Origin: a virus
Virus record (IMG/VR): IMGVR_UViG_3300035698_006372
Location: 1-58,738 of that record
Length of the DNA: 58,738 bases
Strand: one strand, 5' to 3'
The position numbers were made by a program, and so were the translations under genes. The notes below the pieces were generated by a model. It searched no databases and was not told the DNA's origin. It was given only the letters and a program-made list of their open reading frames with translations. Below, one piece after another: positions 7,821 to 16,962 of the stretch (positions are counted from its first letter, which is position 1; each line of letters starts with the position of its first letter).

Positions 7821-8960
7821 ATGAACCTGACGAGCTTTTTGAAGAAGGATGCGGCGATTGTAGACCACGAGTGGATGAAGAGGGGACTTACTGAGCCCGA
7901 GATGCCGGATGGGTCGGTATTCGACCTTGAGGCCGTAACGAACCCGAATAATATCGGTCCCGAATTGGAAATCCAGTGGGGCGGAGCTACCGGTGCTGAT
8001 TTCGAGTTCAATGAGCCTGCTGGTGTCGTCCAGCGGAATCTCCCGGATGGCGCGGAAGGAGACTCCAAGGGCGTCATTATCTTCGCTCGTGACCTGATGA
8101 ACAGGGGTGTCATGGGCCGCGACTTGACCGGCGCTCTCCGTGAAAGGTTCAGCCAAGAGGCGCTTCGGGCGTCAGCCGTCGAACTCCGAGAGCAGTTCAA
8201 GCTCGAAGGTATTGTGGGCTGCATCGCTGTGGATGGCCGTGGTTACAAGGACTGTCAGGCGGCGTTAAAGGTTGCTGAGAACTCGCCGTACAAGCGTTTC
8301 ATCAAGTACGTCATCGGGTGCCAGTGTGGCGACCCTCAGAGCATCGCTGCGTCAGCACCGGGCGGTCTGTTCGACGATATTGCCGAGGGTACGACGGGCA
8401 ATGCAGCCGATGACTTCTTGGCCGATACCAAGAAGCATGTGACCGCAATGGTCTCGCACTGCCGTTCGACGATGCTGCCAATCATGGGTCAGGATATCGA
8501 CCCTTCCGAGGTGGATAGCGGACTTATCGACCTCGTCCGGGTGAACGATCTTCCCGAGGATGAGGCAGATAAGCTTGACCAGGACCGTCACAACGACAAG
8601 TACGCATCGAACAAAGCCGTCCTTCAGGCGGCGTTCAGGCGGGCTCAGGCTCTCCGTGAGGCGGCTGTTGACGCGCCGTACACAGCACCGGTGGACACCT
8701 CGGGGTTCAAGCTCAGGCGGGCGGACAACGAGATTGAGTTCGCTGCGGCGTCCATGCCTGCCATCGAAATTGACACCGTACCGGCTCCCGTCGAGATGGG
8801 CGTCGAAGTGGCGGCGTTCGAGACACAGGACATCGACATGGCTCCTCTCCTTGTAGAGGGGTTCGAGGGAACGGATGTCATTGACCTTGACGCACTGAAG
8901 ACCCCTGACCGGGATTTGGACGTTAGTTTCAGTGACCCGTTGGGTGGTATTCAGCTATGA
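7821..8960 (+). CDS. Hypothetical protein upstream of the packaging genes (379 aa)
   Basis: The start follows GGAGGAATAGG, 1 nt after the previous stop. The N-terminal half is mixed alpha/beta and includes CIAVDGRGYKDCQAALKVAE (about residues 137-156), while residues 240-379 are acidic and rich in Ala, Asp and Pro, a probably disordered tail. Its position directly before a small-terminase-like gene and the large terminase suggests a virion or packaging role. No family match is recognised. Confidence 0.5.
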   Translation: MNLTSFLKKDAAIVDHEWMKRGLTEPEMPDGSVFDLEAVTNPNNIGPELEIQWGGATGADFEFNEPAGVVQRNLPDGAEGDSKGVIIFARDLMNRGVMGRDLTGALRERFSQEALRASAVELREQFKLEGIVGCIAVDGRGYKDCQAALKVAENSPYKRFIKYVIGCQCGDPQSIAASAPGGLFDDIAEGTTGNAADDFLADTKKHVTAMVSHCRSTMLPIMGQDIDPSEVDSGLIDLVRVNDLPEDEADKLDQDRHNDKYASNKAVLQAAFRRAQALREAAVDAPYTAPVDTSGFKLRRADNEIEFAAASMPAIEIDTVPAPVEMGVEVAAFETQDIDMAPLLVEGFEGTDVIDLDALKTPDRDLDVSFSDPLGGIQL

Positions 8961-9544
8961 GCGAAACGGAGCTTGAGGTTTCTGGTCAAGGAGTCGTCGA
9001 GGTGATGGAGCCAGGACGTGGCATTGTTCCACGTAGAACAGGGGGTGTCGCCTCTGTCCCTGCCAGCGTCATTCAGTACCGTGACAAGCTTGTCAGGGAC
9101 TATCATGGTGGCGTATCGGGACTCATCGAGCGTTTGCGTAAGGATGGAAAGAGCGACTACGAGGCCCTACTCGTTGCGCTCATCGACGAAATCGTAAAGG
9201 AGTCTGATAATCTGCTCGGCAATGGGCTCGTCGCGACTCATAACGGCGACCTGCGTGATGCCTCTGTCATCTCTGTAAAGCGTGCTGAAATCATTGAGAA
9301 GGCTCTCAGGGCTGTTCAGGATAAGCAGAAGTTTGAGCAGTCGCGAGGTACCTTTGACGTGGACTCTCCGGCGATGATGGAGGTATTTCGGTTCTTCATG
9401 AAGAAGTCGAAGGATACGCTTGAACACATGGACGTGGACACGGAGATGAGAGACTTGTTCTTTCGCACGTTTGGCGATATTTCGTCGAACTGGAAGAAGG
9501 AACTGAAGGAACGGCTTCAGTCCACAAGTAGAAAAGACAGGTAG
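8957..9544 (+). CDS. Possible small terminase subunit (195 aa)
   Basis: The protein is helical, with a disordered N-terminus and a long helical region (YRDKLVRDYHGG near residue 42, ISVKRAEIIEKALRAVQDKQKF near 105). It lies 12 nt upstream of the large terminase gene and overlaps the preceding gene by 4 nt. Small terminases of large phages are typically 150-200 helical residues in this position. The call is positional; no helix-turn-helix can be assigned with certainty. Confidence 0.45.
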   Translation: MSETELEVSGQGVVEVMEPGRGIVPRRTGGVASVPASVIQYRDKLVRDYHGGVSGLIERLRKDGKSDYEALLVALIDEIVKESDNLLGNGLVATHNGDLRDASVISVKRAEIIEKALRAVQDKQKFEQSRGTFDVDSPAMMEVFRFFMKKSKDTLEHMDVDTEMRDLFFRTFGDISSNWKKELKERLQSTSRKDR

Positions 9545-9555
9545 CGGGAGATGGG

Positions 9556-11397
9556 ATGGCTTCGAGCAACATTATTGCTGAGATTGCCAAGGAGTTTATC
9601 AGTGATAACACCGAGGAAGTGGTTGATGTCATCACTTTCGCGGAGGCTTCTTGGGGCTTAAATCTCGAACTCTACCCCTCTCAAAAGTTCACTCTGAAGT
9701 GCTTTTACGGGCTACCTCTCGATGGGACTGCCAAGAGCATCCGTGTCCCGGATATGATGAACGACAGAACCCTCTACACATTCACTGAGAGAGAGTTTCT
9801 GTCATGGATGTATGACGAAGGCCGGAGCAACACTGACGAGACAGAGGGTAAGTTATTTCAAGAGCTTATTCTTTCCTTCGGACGACGGAGCGGGAAGTCC
9901 GCCCTTGCCTCGTTTATTTCGAGCTATGAACTCTACAAGCTCATCAAGCGGGGCGACCCTGCTGGCTACTATAAGCACCAGTCTGGTTCCAAGGTCTATG
10001 TCCTGAACGTGGCCCCGACGGATGACCAAGCAGGTGTTGTCTTTGACATGATTCAGCAGCAGTCGGCTGAGTGTCCATACGTCCGGGATAGAATCCAGAA
10101 CAAGACCATGACGTACTTCAACATTCAGGTGGACTCCGACCTCAAGAATGCCGTCAACAAGAAGAGGGCGAGCTTGGTCATTCTTGCTGGTGGCTGTTCG
10201 TCGAACGGCTTGCGGGGACGTAATGCTATCGTTGTCATCATGGACGAGATGGCTTTCTTCATTGACAACGCCGGTCGCTTTTCCGGGTCTCAGGTTTACG
10301 ATGCGCTGACCCCATCCGTTGCGTCTTTCGGGAATGACGGCAAGACCATCTGTATCTCTTCTCCTTACGCCAAGTACGGCAAGTTCTACGAGCGCTGGCT
10401 GGAATCTTTCCATGAGACTGATTTTACGTTGTCCTTCAAGATGTATACCGCGTTGGCAAATCCGACCATTAAGCCGCAATACCTGAAGGCGAAAAGGCGG
10501 CAGAACCGAATCACCTTCGCGTGCGAGTTCGGGGCCGAGTTCAGTGATGCCGTGACAGCTTGGGTGGATGATGAAGCCGAGTTCAGAAGGTGCATCGCTC
10601 GAAAGGAAGTATCTGGTCGCGGTCAGCCGGATGTCAATTATTTCATGGGTATCGACCTTGGGTTCAAAAATGATGGCACTGCCATTGCTATTGTTCATCG
10701 GGACGAACAGACCCGTCGCATCATTCTGGACTATGCCGAGGTCTGGTTTTCAGGTGCGTCTGACGTGTGGGACTTTGACGACAGCATTTACAAGGGATGC
10801 ACAAAGTACGCTCATCTTGAACTGCTCAGGATGGCGGACATCGTGGCGGAGATAAAGGAGCTTACGAAGTGGTTCACGATAAAGGGCGGTATTTTCGACC
10901 AGAGCAATGGATATGCTTTGCAGGAGTTGCTGGGCAAGGAGAATCTCAAGCAAGTCGAGATGGAGAACTTTACGGATACGACGAACCATCAGGTCTATGA
11001 ATTGACCAAGCGGATGTATGCCGAGCAGTTGCTCGACCTCTATGAGCATCCCGTGCTTGTTCCTGAGATGTTGACCCTGGAGGCCGAGAAGAAGGCCAAG
11101 AATAAGATTCTAGTACGGGCTCCCGTTCGTCGCGGGGCACATGATGATATCTCGGATGCCGTCGCTCGTGCTGTTTGGATGTGCTACAAGGCCCATAAGC
11201 AGCGGCCCCCTTACCTTGTGACTGGTGCAGGTGGGGTGACGGGTGGCGGTCATGTCGTGGGTCATCATGGCCCGGCGTCGATGAGAGTGAAGCAGCAGAC
11301 TCAAGCGTCTTTTTTCATCGACCGAAGGAAGAAGCACGGCGAGCATCCTCGCGATAAGAAACGGCTCATGAGGCGTATGCCGGGAGCAGTAAGATAA
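9556..11397 (+). CDS. terL: Terminase large subunit (613 aa)
   Basis: This is the DNA-packaging motor ATPase and headful or site-specific nuclease. Visible motifs are the Walker A variant FGRRSGKSALAS (about residues 108-119), the Walker B AIVVIMDEMAFF (about 223-234), the RNase H-like nuclease start GIDLGFKNDGTAIAI (about 361-375) and a late HDDISDAVARAV acidic motif (about 530). The length suits the family. The arginine-rich C-terminal tail (KKHGEHPRDKKRLMRRM) is lineage specific. The stop overlaps the ATG of the topoisomerase gene by one base. Confidence 0.93.
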   Translation: MASSNIIAEIAKEFISDNTEEVVDVITFAEASWGLNLELYPSQKFTLKCFYGLPLDGTAKSIRVPDMMNDRTLYTFTEREFLSWMYDEGRSNTDETEGKLFQELILSFGRRSGKSALASFISSYELYKLIKRGDPAGYYKHQSGSKVYVLNVAPTDDQAGVVFDMIQQQSAECPYVRDRIQNKTMTYFNIQVDSDLKNAVNKKRASLVILAGGCSSNGLRGRNAIVVIMDEMAFFIDNAGRFSGSQVYDALTPSVASFGNDGKTICISSPYAKYGKFYERWLESFHETDFTLSFKMYTALANPTIKPQYLKAKRRQNRITFACEFGAEFSDAVTAWVDDEAEFRRCIARKEVSGRGQPDVNYFMGIDLGFKNDGTAIAIVHRDEQTRRIILDYAEVWFSGASDVWDFDDSIYKGCTKYAHLELLRMADIVAEIKELTKWFTIKGGIFDQSNGYALQELLGKENLKQVEMENFTDTTNHQVYELTKRMYAEQLLDLYEHPVLVPEMLTLEAEKKAKNKILVRAPVRRGAHDDISDAVARAVWMCYKAHKQRPPYLVTGAGGVTGGGHVVGHHGPASMRVKQQTQASFFIDRRKKHGEHPRDKKRLMRRMPGAVR

Positions 11398-12473
11398 TGG
11401 ATGACAAACTCATGACTAAGGAAGAGGCGGTGCGTCGTCAGAAGAAGACGAAGTCCGTTCGCAGTTTGGCTCAGCAGATAGGTACTTTGAGGGGTCGGGT
11501 TCGGCGTGATTTGCGTTCGAAGGACGAGAAGATACGACTGACGGCGCTCGCGGTCGCCCTGATGGATAAGACGGCTGAGCGCGTGGGAAATAATGCCTCT
11601 GCCAAGGATGGACATTTCGGTGTCACGGGCTGGACGAAGAAGCACATCACCATCAGCGGAAACAAGGTTACGCTCAAGTATGTCGGTAAGTCCGGTGTCA
11701 AGCAGGACAAGTCGTTTACGGACAAAACGCTGGCCTCGATGATGAAGGCGTGCTTGAAGGGCAAGAAGGCGACGCTCCTGACCATGGATGACGGGACAGA
11801 GATTCGGTCGGCTCAGGTGAATAAGTATCTGAAGGACTTCGGTATCACGGCGAAGGATATCCGGGGCTACCGGGCGAACGACTTGCTGGTGAAGATTCTC
11901 AAGGCGACCAAGGCCCCGTCTACCCCGGAAGAGCGCAAGAAGACGCTCAAGGAAGCCATGAAGCAGGTCGCTGAGGCTGTTGGCCATCAGCAGGCTACGC
12001 TGAAGAAGCACTACATTCTGCCGGGCGTCGAGGAGAGCTACATCAGTAGTGGCTCTGTCAAGAAGGTCAGGAACGCGGCTCTCGTGACGAGAATTGCATT
12101 TCTGACGCAGAACGTGGCTGATTCCGAGTATTTCCGCCAGTTGACGGAGTGCTACGTTGCGGAAATCATACCAATATTGGAAGGGGCACATGAGAGGATG
12201 ATAGGCCCTCTGACGAATCAGGTCGTCATTCATATTGCCGTGACAGATGATGGCTTGCCAGAGGGGAAGGTGGGCTCATTTCAGCATCCCGATGACGGGG
12301 AGAGGGATGGTCTTCTCAAAATAAGCCCTCGCGCTTTTGAGTCAAATCATTGGAAAAACGTTGCGCTGCATGAGGTTATACACGCCATGCTCGGAGAGAG
12401 GGAAGACCCGCATTGCGAAGATTTTGATATTTTGTCCAAGGTGATGGGACTACCTGTCGAGTTTCGAGACTGA
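11397..12473 (+). CDS. Topoisomerase IB-like domain fused to a zincin-like C-terminal domain (358 aa)
   Basis: Residues 1-225 resemble the catalytic part of type IB topoisomerases: a GHFGVTGWTKKHI entry, a YVGKSG lysine segment (about 94), KDIRGYRAND with the probable catalytic Arg (about 155), and GHQQATLKKHYILP with the expected His and nucleophilic Tyr (about 197-210). Residues 240-358 form a separate domain with LHEVIHAML (about 325), an HExxH zinc site, and a downstream H and DFD, similar to SprT-like proteases. Both halves are continuous in one frame. It lies between the terminase and virion genes. Confidence 0.7.
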   Translation: MDDKLMTKEEAVRRQKKTKSVRSLAQQIGTLRGRVRRDLRSKDEKIRLTALAVALMDKTAERVGNNASAKDGHFGVTGWTKKHITISGNKVTLKYVGKSGVKQDKSFTDKTLASMMKACLKGKKATLLTMDDGTEIRSAQVNKYLKDFGITAKDIRGYRANDLLVKILKATKAPSTPEERKKTLKEAMKQVAEAVGHQQATLKKHYILPGVEESYISSGSVKKVRNAALVTRIAFLTQNVADSEYFRQLTECYVAEIIPILEGAHERMIGPLTNQVVIHIAVTDDGLPEGKVGSFQHPDDGERDGLLKISPRAFESNHWKNVALHEVIHAMLGEREDPHCEDFDILSKVMGLPVEFRD

Positions 12474-12483
12474 AGAGGACACT

Positions 12484-13095
12484 ATGGGCGACCAATACTA
12501 TCCTTTGAAAGATGGAGAAGAAATCCCGGTCGAGCCGGTCGGTACGCTTGCGACGAGTGGCTGGATGTCGGGGACATGGGTGACGTATGCCGGGACAGCG
12601 GTAAGCTGGTCTGGGGCGATTGCCACGGTTGACCTTTCGGATGGCACGGGCATTCTTGCTGGGTTTCTCGTTACGGGGCCTCCGCATTTGACGCCAGTCA
12701 GTCAGTTGAGCGACATGTGGACGACAGACACCCGGCAGTCTGCCGGTGGCTCGGTCAAGGCGGACTGGGGTCCGTTCGATGCTTCGGCCAGATATCAGTT
12801 CGACTCGAACAGTCAGCTTCAGAGGATTGGTACGAGGATTGTGACGATGGTCGTCCCGCCGACGGGATATCATAAGTTCTACGTGTTCGAGACGAACAAT
12901 CTTGCAGAGAGGACGACGACGGGTACCGGGGCGGCCTTGACGTATTCGCCCGGAGACAGGCTCTATGTGAGCAACCGGGGGCTTCTGACGAGCGAGCAGG
13001 AGAGCGGAAGCCACGGCTGGACTGGTTTTGTCGTAGTGAAGGCCAGTACGGACGAAGAGGGAAGTTATCTGATTGCTGTCGCGGCAATGGGATAG
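12484..13095 (+). CDS. Beta-rich hypothetical virion protein (203 aa)
   Basis: The gene follows GAAGAGGACACT after the topoisomerase gene. The sequence is rich in Gly, Ser, Thr and aromatic residues with alternating strands (GTWVTYAGTAVSWSG near residue 32, RIVTMVVPPTGYHKFYVFETNN near 120), typical of phage surface or decoration proteins. No catalytic motif is visible, and the role is inferred from composition and location. Confidence 0.55.
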   Translation: MGDQYYPLKDGEEIPVEPVGTLATSGWMSGTWVTYAGTAVSWSGAIATVDLSDGTGILAGFLVTGPPHLTPVSQLSDMWTTDTRQSAGGSVKADWGPFDASARYQFDSNSQLQRIGTRIVTMVVPPTGYHKFYVFETNNLAERTTTGTGAALTYSPGDRLYVSNRGLLTSEQESGSHGWTGFVVVKASTDEEGSYLIAVAAMG

Positions 13096-13104
13096 GAGAT
13101 TGTC

Positions 13105-13512
13105 ATGGACAGATTTGAGAGAATAGCGAATAGGATTGCCATGGACAGCATGGGGGTTGACCCCATGTCGATGAAGGTTGCCCAGTTTTTCAAGGACAAC
13201 CCGGCTCCCAGCGACAGCGATTTTCATAGCTGGTGCGAGGATTCGGGAATTGACGAACACATGGCTGAGGCGGCGGCTTATCGCTTGGGGACAATTCTCA
13301 CGACGTTCCTTTTCCAAGGGCGAGCGGCGGAGAAGAACTTCACCGAGAGGGATGCTGACTCGGCGGAGCTTTCAATGGGCATCGCGGTTGAAATGGAGCA
13401 TACATCGTGCATGTTTTTAGCCAAGCGTATTGCCATCGATCATTTGGCAGAGATAAAGGATTACTACACACGCTTGAAGGCGATGGAAGAAGAAGCGGGT
13501 ATCAAGGACTAG
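13105..13512 (+). CDS. DUF5661-like protein (135 aa)
   Basis: The N-terminus (MDRFERIANRIAMDSMG) is the short helical motif shared by many proteins in this window. Residues 98-125 (MEHTSCMFLAKRIAIDHL then EIKDYYTRL) match the pattern of DUF5661, an uncharacterised helical domain common in large phages. It lies between virion genes and has good ribosome binding (GGAGATTGTC). Confidence 0.65.
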   Translation: MDRFERIANRIAMDSMGVDPMSMKVAQFFKDNPAPSDSDFHSWCEDSGIDEHMAEAAAYRLGTILTTFLFQGRAAEKNFTERDADSAELSMGIAVEMEHTSCMFLAKRIAIDHLAEIKDYYTRLKAMEEEAGIKD

Positions 13513-13545
13513 TCGTAAGGCAATCACCCCAATGAGGAGGGCAAT

Positions 13546-14103
13546 ATGAGTAAGATAGGCGCGAGTACACTGGAAGGCGTGAGGGCGGCAGAGAGCGGGC
13601 TGAAGCGTGCCGAGTTCAATAATATGTTGAAGTCGTTGCCGGAAGGTCATCCGCTGAAGGATGAGGCCGACCGGGTAGCGGAAGAAGTTGGTGGTGACTT
13701 GGCGGGATTGCCGGACGGCCATCCGCTTATTGTGCAGCTACAGATGGCCAAGGAGAGATACGACTCCGCCATTGCTGAAGAAACAGACGACGCACAGAAG
13801 AAGACTCGCAAACTGAAGAAGGCCAGGAAGCTTGACGCAGCGAAGAAGAGGCGCAAGCGAATCGCTCAAGATGAAGACAGGGAGTCGAGGCACCGGGAGG
13901 CAGCCAAGTCGGTCAATAACGGCATTGACAATGTGATGGATTCTCTGAAGGAACTGTATGAGATACTGGCAGCCCAAGAAGAGACTCTCAATGCTGACCA
14001 TCTGACCAGGAATAAGATGTTGCGTCTCAAGAGGATGCTCTACGCGGCGGAACGAGGGCTTTCGGATAGCCGTATAAACAGGAGAGTGAATCATGGCCGT
14101 TAA
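13546..14103 (+). CDS. Coiled-coil, highly basic protein before the portal (185 aa)
   Basis: Two short repeats, LPEGHPLKDEADRV (about residue 30) and LPDGHPLIVQLQM (about 54), precede a Lys/Arg-rich coiled coil (KKTRKLKKARKLDAAKKRRKR, about 86-106) and a long helix. The gene overlaps the portal start. Basic helical proteins here could be scaffold-associated or bind DNA in the head; this is inference. Confidence 0.5.
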   Translation: MSKIGASTLEGVRAAESGLKRAEFNNMLKSLPEGHPLKDEADRVAEEVGGDLAGLPDGHPLIVQLQMAKERYDSAIAEETDDAQKKTRKLKKARKLDAAKKRRKRIAQDEDRESRHREAAKSVNNGIDNVMDSLKELYEILAAQEETLNADHLTRNKMLRLKRMLYAAERGLSDSRINRRVNHGR

Positions 14104-16030
14104 AAGTACAATCAGAAGGACACCGGTTCTGACCACGAAGGGCGGCATAAAGCGTCCCAAGGTGGTAACTGCAAAGGCTGACCCCATAAAGGCAAGGATT
14201 GCCAGGAAGGCAATTTCCGCCGGAGGGTTTGGGGGAAGTCGTCAGGCTGGTATGCTGATTGATACTTCTCAGCAGTCATCCTCCTATCGTTCTGGCTACG
14301 TGCTGGACACATACCGTACGTCCTACGCTTACGGCTTGGGTGACCGGTCTGGCACGTATGACATTCCGACGTACTTTGTTCAGATGAACGAGCAGAACGG
14401 TGGGTTGCTTTACTGGCCGACTACCCTGCGGGAGAAGTACAGTTGGTATCGTTATTGGGCTCGGTCGGATGCCTACATCGGTCGGTCTCTGGAATTGCTT
14501 TCCGATTTGCCGATGTCGAAGCTTACGCTCAACATGCCCAAACCCAAGGGGAAGCTGACCAAGCCCTTGAGGCAGGAGATTCTGGACTTCTTCACGTACC
14601 AGATGGAAGTCATCGGCGGCTTCAACCTGTGCCAGTCAATCCTCTGGGAATGGAATATGATTGGCAACGTGTTCCTCTTTCATGAGTGGGACGACGAGAA
14701 GAAGATGTGGTCTCGGGCCGTAATGCTTCCGCCGGAAGAGGTCTCTGTCTTCCAGTATCCTTTCAGTGACAACAAGCGGGTCGAGTACAAGCCGGACAGG
14801 CTCATTAAGCTCATTAAGGATGGCGAGGCGGGTTACGGCGATGGCAAGTCCTCCCTGCCGAGCGGAGAGTATGACCGCTCAGGTATGAACGCCGAGATTG
14901 TTGAAAATGTCCCGGATGAACTCGTCAAGATGGTTCAGGAAAAGGGTTGCATCGTAATGGACAGCGACCCGATGACGGGCTCGTTCGTGCATCACATCGC
15001 ACGCCGTCGTTCTCCGTATATGGACTTGGGCGCATCTGTGTTGGAGCGCGTACTGGTGCCAATGTTGCAGAAGGAGCATTACAAGTATACCCAGTTGAGC
15101 TTGGCCAGCAGGAACATGACGCCGAAGAACATAATTTCGGCTCCGGGATTGCTTCCGCCAGAACTGGACGACCTTCGCACTCAGGTTGACCTGAGCTATC
15201 TTGACCCCGAGTACAGTATCATCACCAACTACGAGGTTTCATGGGAACAGATTGGCACGAGTGACCGACTGCTTGACCTCACGTCGGAGTACGAACGCAT
15301 CGAGGCTCAGATTTTTGCTGCTATGGGCGTGACTCGCGAACTTCTGACGGGCGAGGGCGTGTTCTCGGGCAGCAAAATCACCGTGGATATCTTAAATACG
15401 ATGTTCCTCCTGACCCGTAATGTTCTTCGCGACTATATTGAGCGCAGCCTGTTCATCCCGGTGTGCGAGAAACATGGCTGGTACGAAGAGGACGGGAACG
15501 GCATCAAGAAGTACTGGTATCCCGAGATTGGCTTCAATCGTTTGACTATTCGTGACAACGCGGAAGTTTTCGATTCGTTGTTCCAGTTGTATCAGAAGGG
15601 CAGTCTCCCGGTGGACATTATTTACGAACTGTTCAACCTCAATGCCGACGAGATTGACGAGAAGCTCCGGGAGGATTTGTTCACGGTCAAGGACGCCAAC
15701 TTCAACCGGACGATTGAAGAGATGTCTTCTGAGGTTGGCAGGACACTTGCTGAGCGCTCGAACATTGCCGAGAAGATGGCCAAGTACCTGTCGCTGGATT
15801 ATCAACAGGTAGCGCCCGAGGGCGACGGCGAGGGAGGCTTTGGCGCTGATGAGGAAGGAGGGGGCTTTGACGAAAGTGGTTTTAGCGGTTTCGACGACGA
15901 GTCGGAAGACGCCGGAATGAGTGGAGAAGAGCATGATGCTTTGGTCAATACGGTGGTCGATAGATTGCCGGATGGTGCGTCTGATGAAGATATCGTCAGA
16001 ACTGTAGAAGAGGTCGCAGCGACCGTATAG
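14093..16030 (+). CDS. Portal protein (645 aa)
   Basis: This is the dodecameric head-vertex portal through which DNA is packaged. The pattern of large-phage portals is visible: a basic flexible N-terminus (1-70), a TTLREKYSWYRYWARSDAYIG core start (about 110), an aromatic SILWEWNMIGNVFLFHEW wing segment (about 182), a stem/crown ILNTMFLLTRNVLRDYIERS region (about 430) and an acidic Gly-rich C-terminal tail. The length and the order terminase then portal support the call. Confidence 0.85.
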   Translation: MAVKSTIRRTPVLTTKGGIKRPKVVTAKADPIKARIARKAISAGGFGGSRQAGMLIDTSQQSSSYRSGYVLDTYRTSYAYGLGDRSGTYDIPTYFVQMNEQNGGLLYWPTTLREKYSWYRYWARSDAYIGRSLELLSDLPMSKLTLNMPKPKGKLTKPLRQEILDFFTYQMEVIGGFNLCQSILWEWNMIGNVFLFHEWDDEKKMWSRAVMLPPEEVSVFQYPFSDNKRVEYKPDRLIKLIKDGEAGYGDGKSSLPSGEYDRSGMNAEIVENVPDELVKMVQEKGCIVMDSDPMTGSFVHHIARRRSPYMDLGASVLERVLVPMLQKEHYKYTQLSLASRNMTPKNIISAPGLLPPELDDLRTQVDLSYLDPEYSIITNYEVSWEQIGTSDRLLDLTSEYERIEAQIFAAMGVTRELLTGEGVFSGSKITVDILNTMFLLTRNVLRDYIERSLFIPVCEKHGWYEEDGNGIKKYWYPEIGFNRLTIRDNAEVFDSLFQLYQKGSLPVDIIYELFNLNADEIDEKLREDLFTVKDANFNRTIEEMSSEVGRTLAERSNIAEKMAKYLSLDYQQVAPEGDGEGGFGADEEGGGFDESGFSGFDDESEDAGMSGEEHDALVNTVVDRLPDGASDEDIVRTVEEVAATV

Positions 16031-16039
16031 GAGAATGAG

Positions 16040-16900
16040 ATGAACAAACTGACAAGGCTCGTGGTGGCATCGGTAGCGACCTGTTCTGTCTTCGAGCGAT
16101 TTGCCAAGCTGTCGGACAAAGACAAGGCTGTCGTGGTGAAGAAGGTCAAGGAGAAGGTCAACGGCAAGGGCAAGAAGGACGAGAAGCCTCCCAAGGGAAA
16201 GAAGGAAGAGACTCCGCCGGAAGAGGTCGTGGACGAGAAGTCCGAGGGCACCAAGGAAGTTCCGGCCAAGAAGGACGAAACCACTCCTGCCAAGAAGCTA
16301 GAAGATGCGGCCAAGGGAAAGACCGAAGAGACTACGGAAGAGGCCCCGGACATGCAGGGTATCGTCGATGGTCTCGTGAAGGAAGTTGAGGTCATCAAGA
16401 GCGACGGCCAGATTACGCCTGCCGAGGTTCTGGGTCTGGTGGACAACATTGTGCAGATGGTCGGTCTGCTTGTGTCGGCTAAGCCTCTTCGTCAGCCCAA
16501 GGCTGCAAGCCGGGAAAAGCGCATCACGGCGAAGCTCGTGGCGGAAAGAACTGCTGGGCACAGTTATGCCGTGAAAAGGCTCACCTTGGAAGTGGAAGGG
16601 TGGTATCCGGTCAATGTAGATGTCCTGCGGGCTATCGGACAGATATGGTTCGATGCGGAGGACGACCAGGGGGAAGAATTGGAAGGGAATATGACTTCCC
16701 TTCGTTATGACCGAATCAGCCCTCGGAAGTACCTGACACATGGCGAAGAGCAGGCCATGAAGAAGCGGGGCGAAGCTCCGGTGCAGAGTATCACCGGAAT
16801 GATTCCAAAAGGGTCTCATCGGGCGGCGGCGAAGGCTCTCGCAAGAATGCTCAAGCAGAAGTTTGGGCTCAAGGTTATCAAGTCAAAAACATCAAGATGA
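16040..16900 (+). CDS. Hypothetical protein with Lys/Glu-rich linker downstream of portal (286 aa)
   Basis: A hydrophobic-basic N-terminus is followed by a low-complexity Lys/Glu/Pro segment (about residues 30-110). A short helical region and a boundary motif KAASREKRITAKLVAERTAG (about 155) come next, resembling the TASRR-type motifs in other virion-region genes. The C-terminal 110 residues look folded (LTLEVEGWYPVNVDVLRAI). Such linkers are common in head-internal or scaffold proteins. The function is unassigned. Confidence 0.5.
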   Translation: MNKLTRLVVASVATCSVFERFAKLSDKDKAVVVKKVKEKVNGKGKKDEKPPKGKKEETPPEEVVDEKSEGTKEVPAKKDETTPAKKLEDAAKGKTEETTEEAPDMQGIVDGLVKEVEVIKSDGQITPAEVLGLVDNIVQMVGLLVSAKPLRQPKAASREKRITAKLVAERTAGHSYAVKRLTLEVEGWYPVNVDVLRAIGQIWFDAEDDQGEELEGNMTSLRYDRISPRKYLTHGEEQAMKKRGEAPVQSITGMIPKGSHRAAAKALARMLKQKFGLKVIKSKTSR

Positions 16901-16962
16901 ACGTCGAGCGCATAGTCCAGAACATCGTCATCGATACCATCGCGAGTCGGGTGGCCTCATGA
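16897..16962 (+). pseudogene. Orphan 21-aa N-terminal fragment interrupted by endonuclease gene
   Basis: The reading frame MNVERIVQNIVIDTIASRV stops after 21 codons. It is exactly the helical N-terminal motif that begins many longer genes in this window, so it is best read as the start of a gene truncated by the endonuclease whose ATG lies inside its stop. The likely remainder is the gene at 18119, which has its own replacement N-terminus. Confidence 0.45.

Noticed and set aside
11301-12233. A 310-codon - strand frame opposite the topoisomerase gene
   Set aside because: It is antisense to a gene with clear motifs and has no promoter or ribosome binding site.
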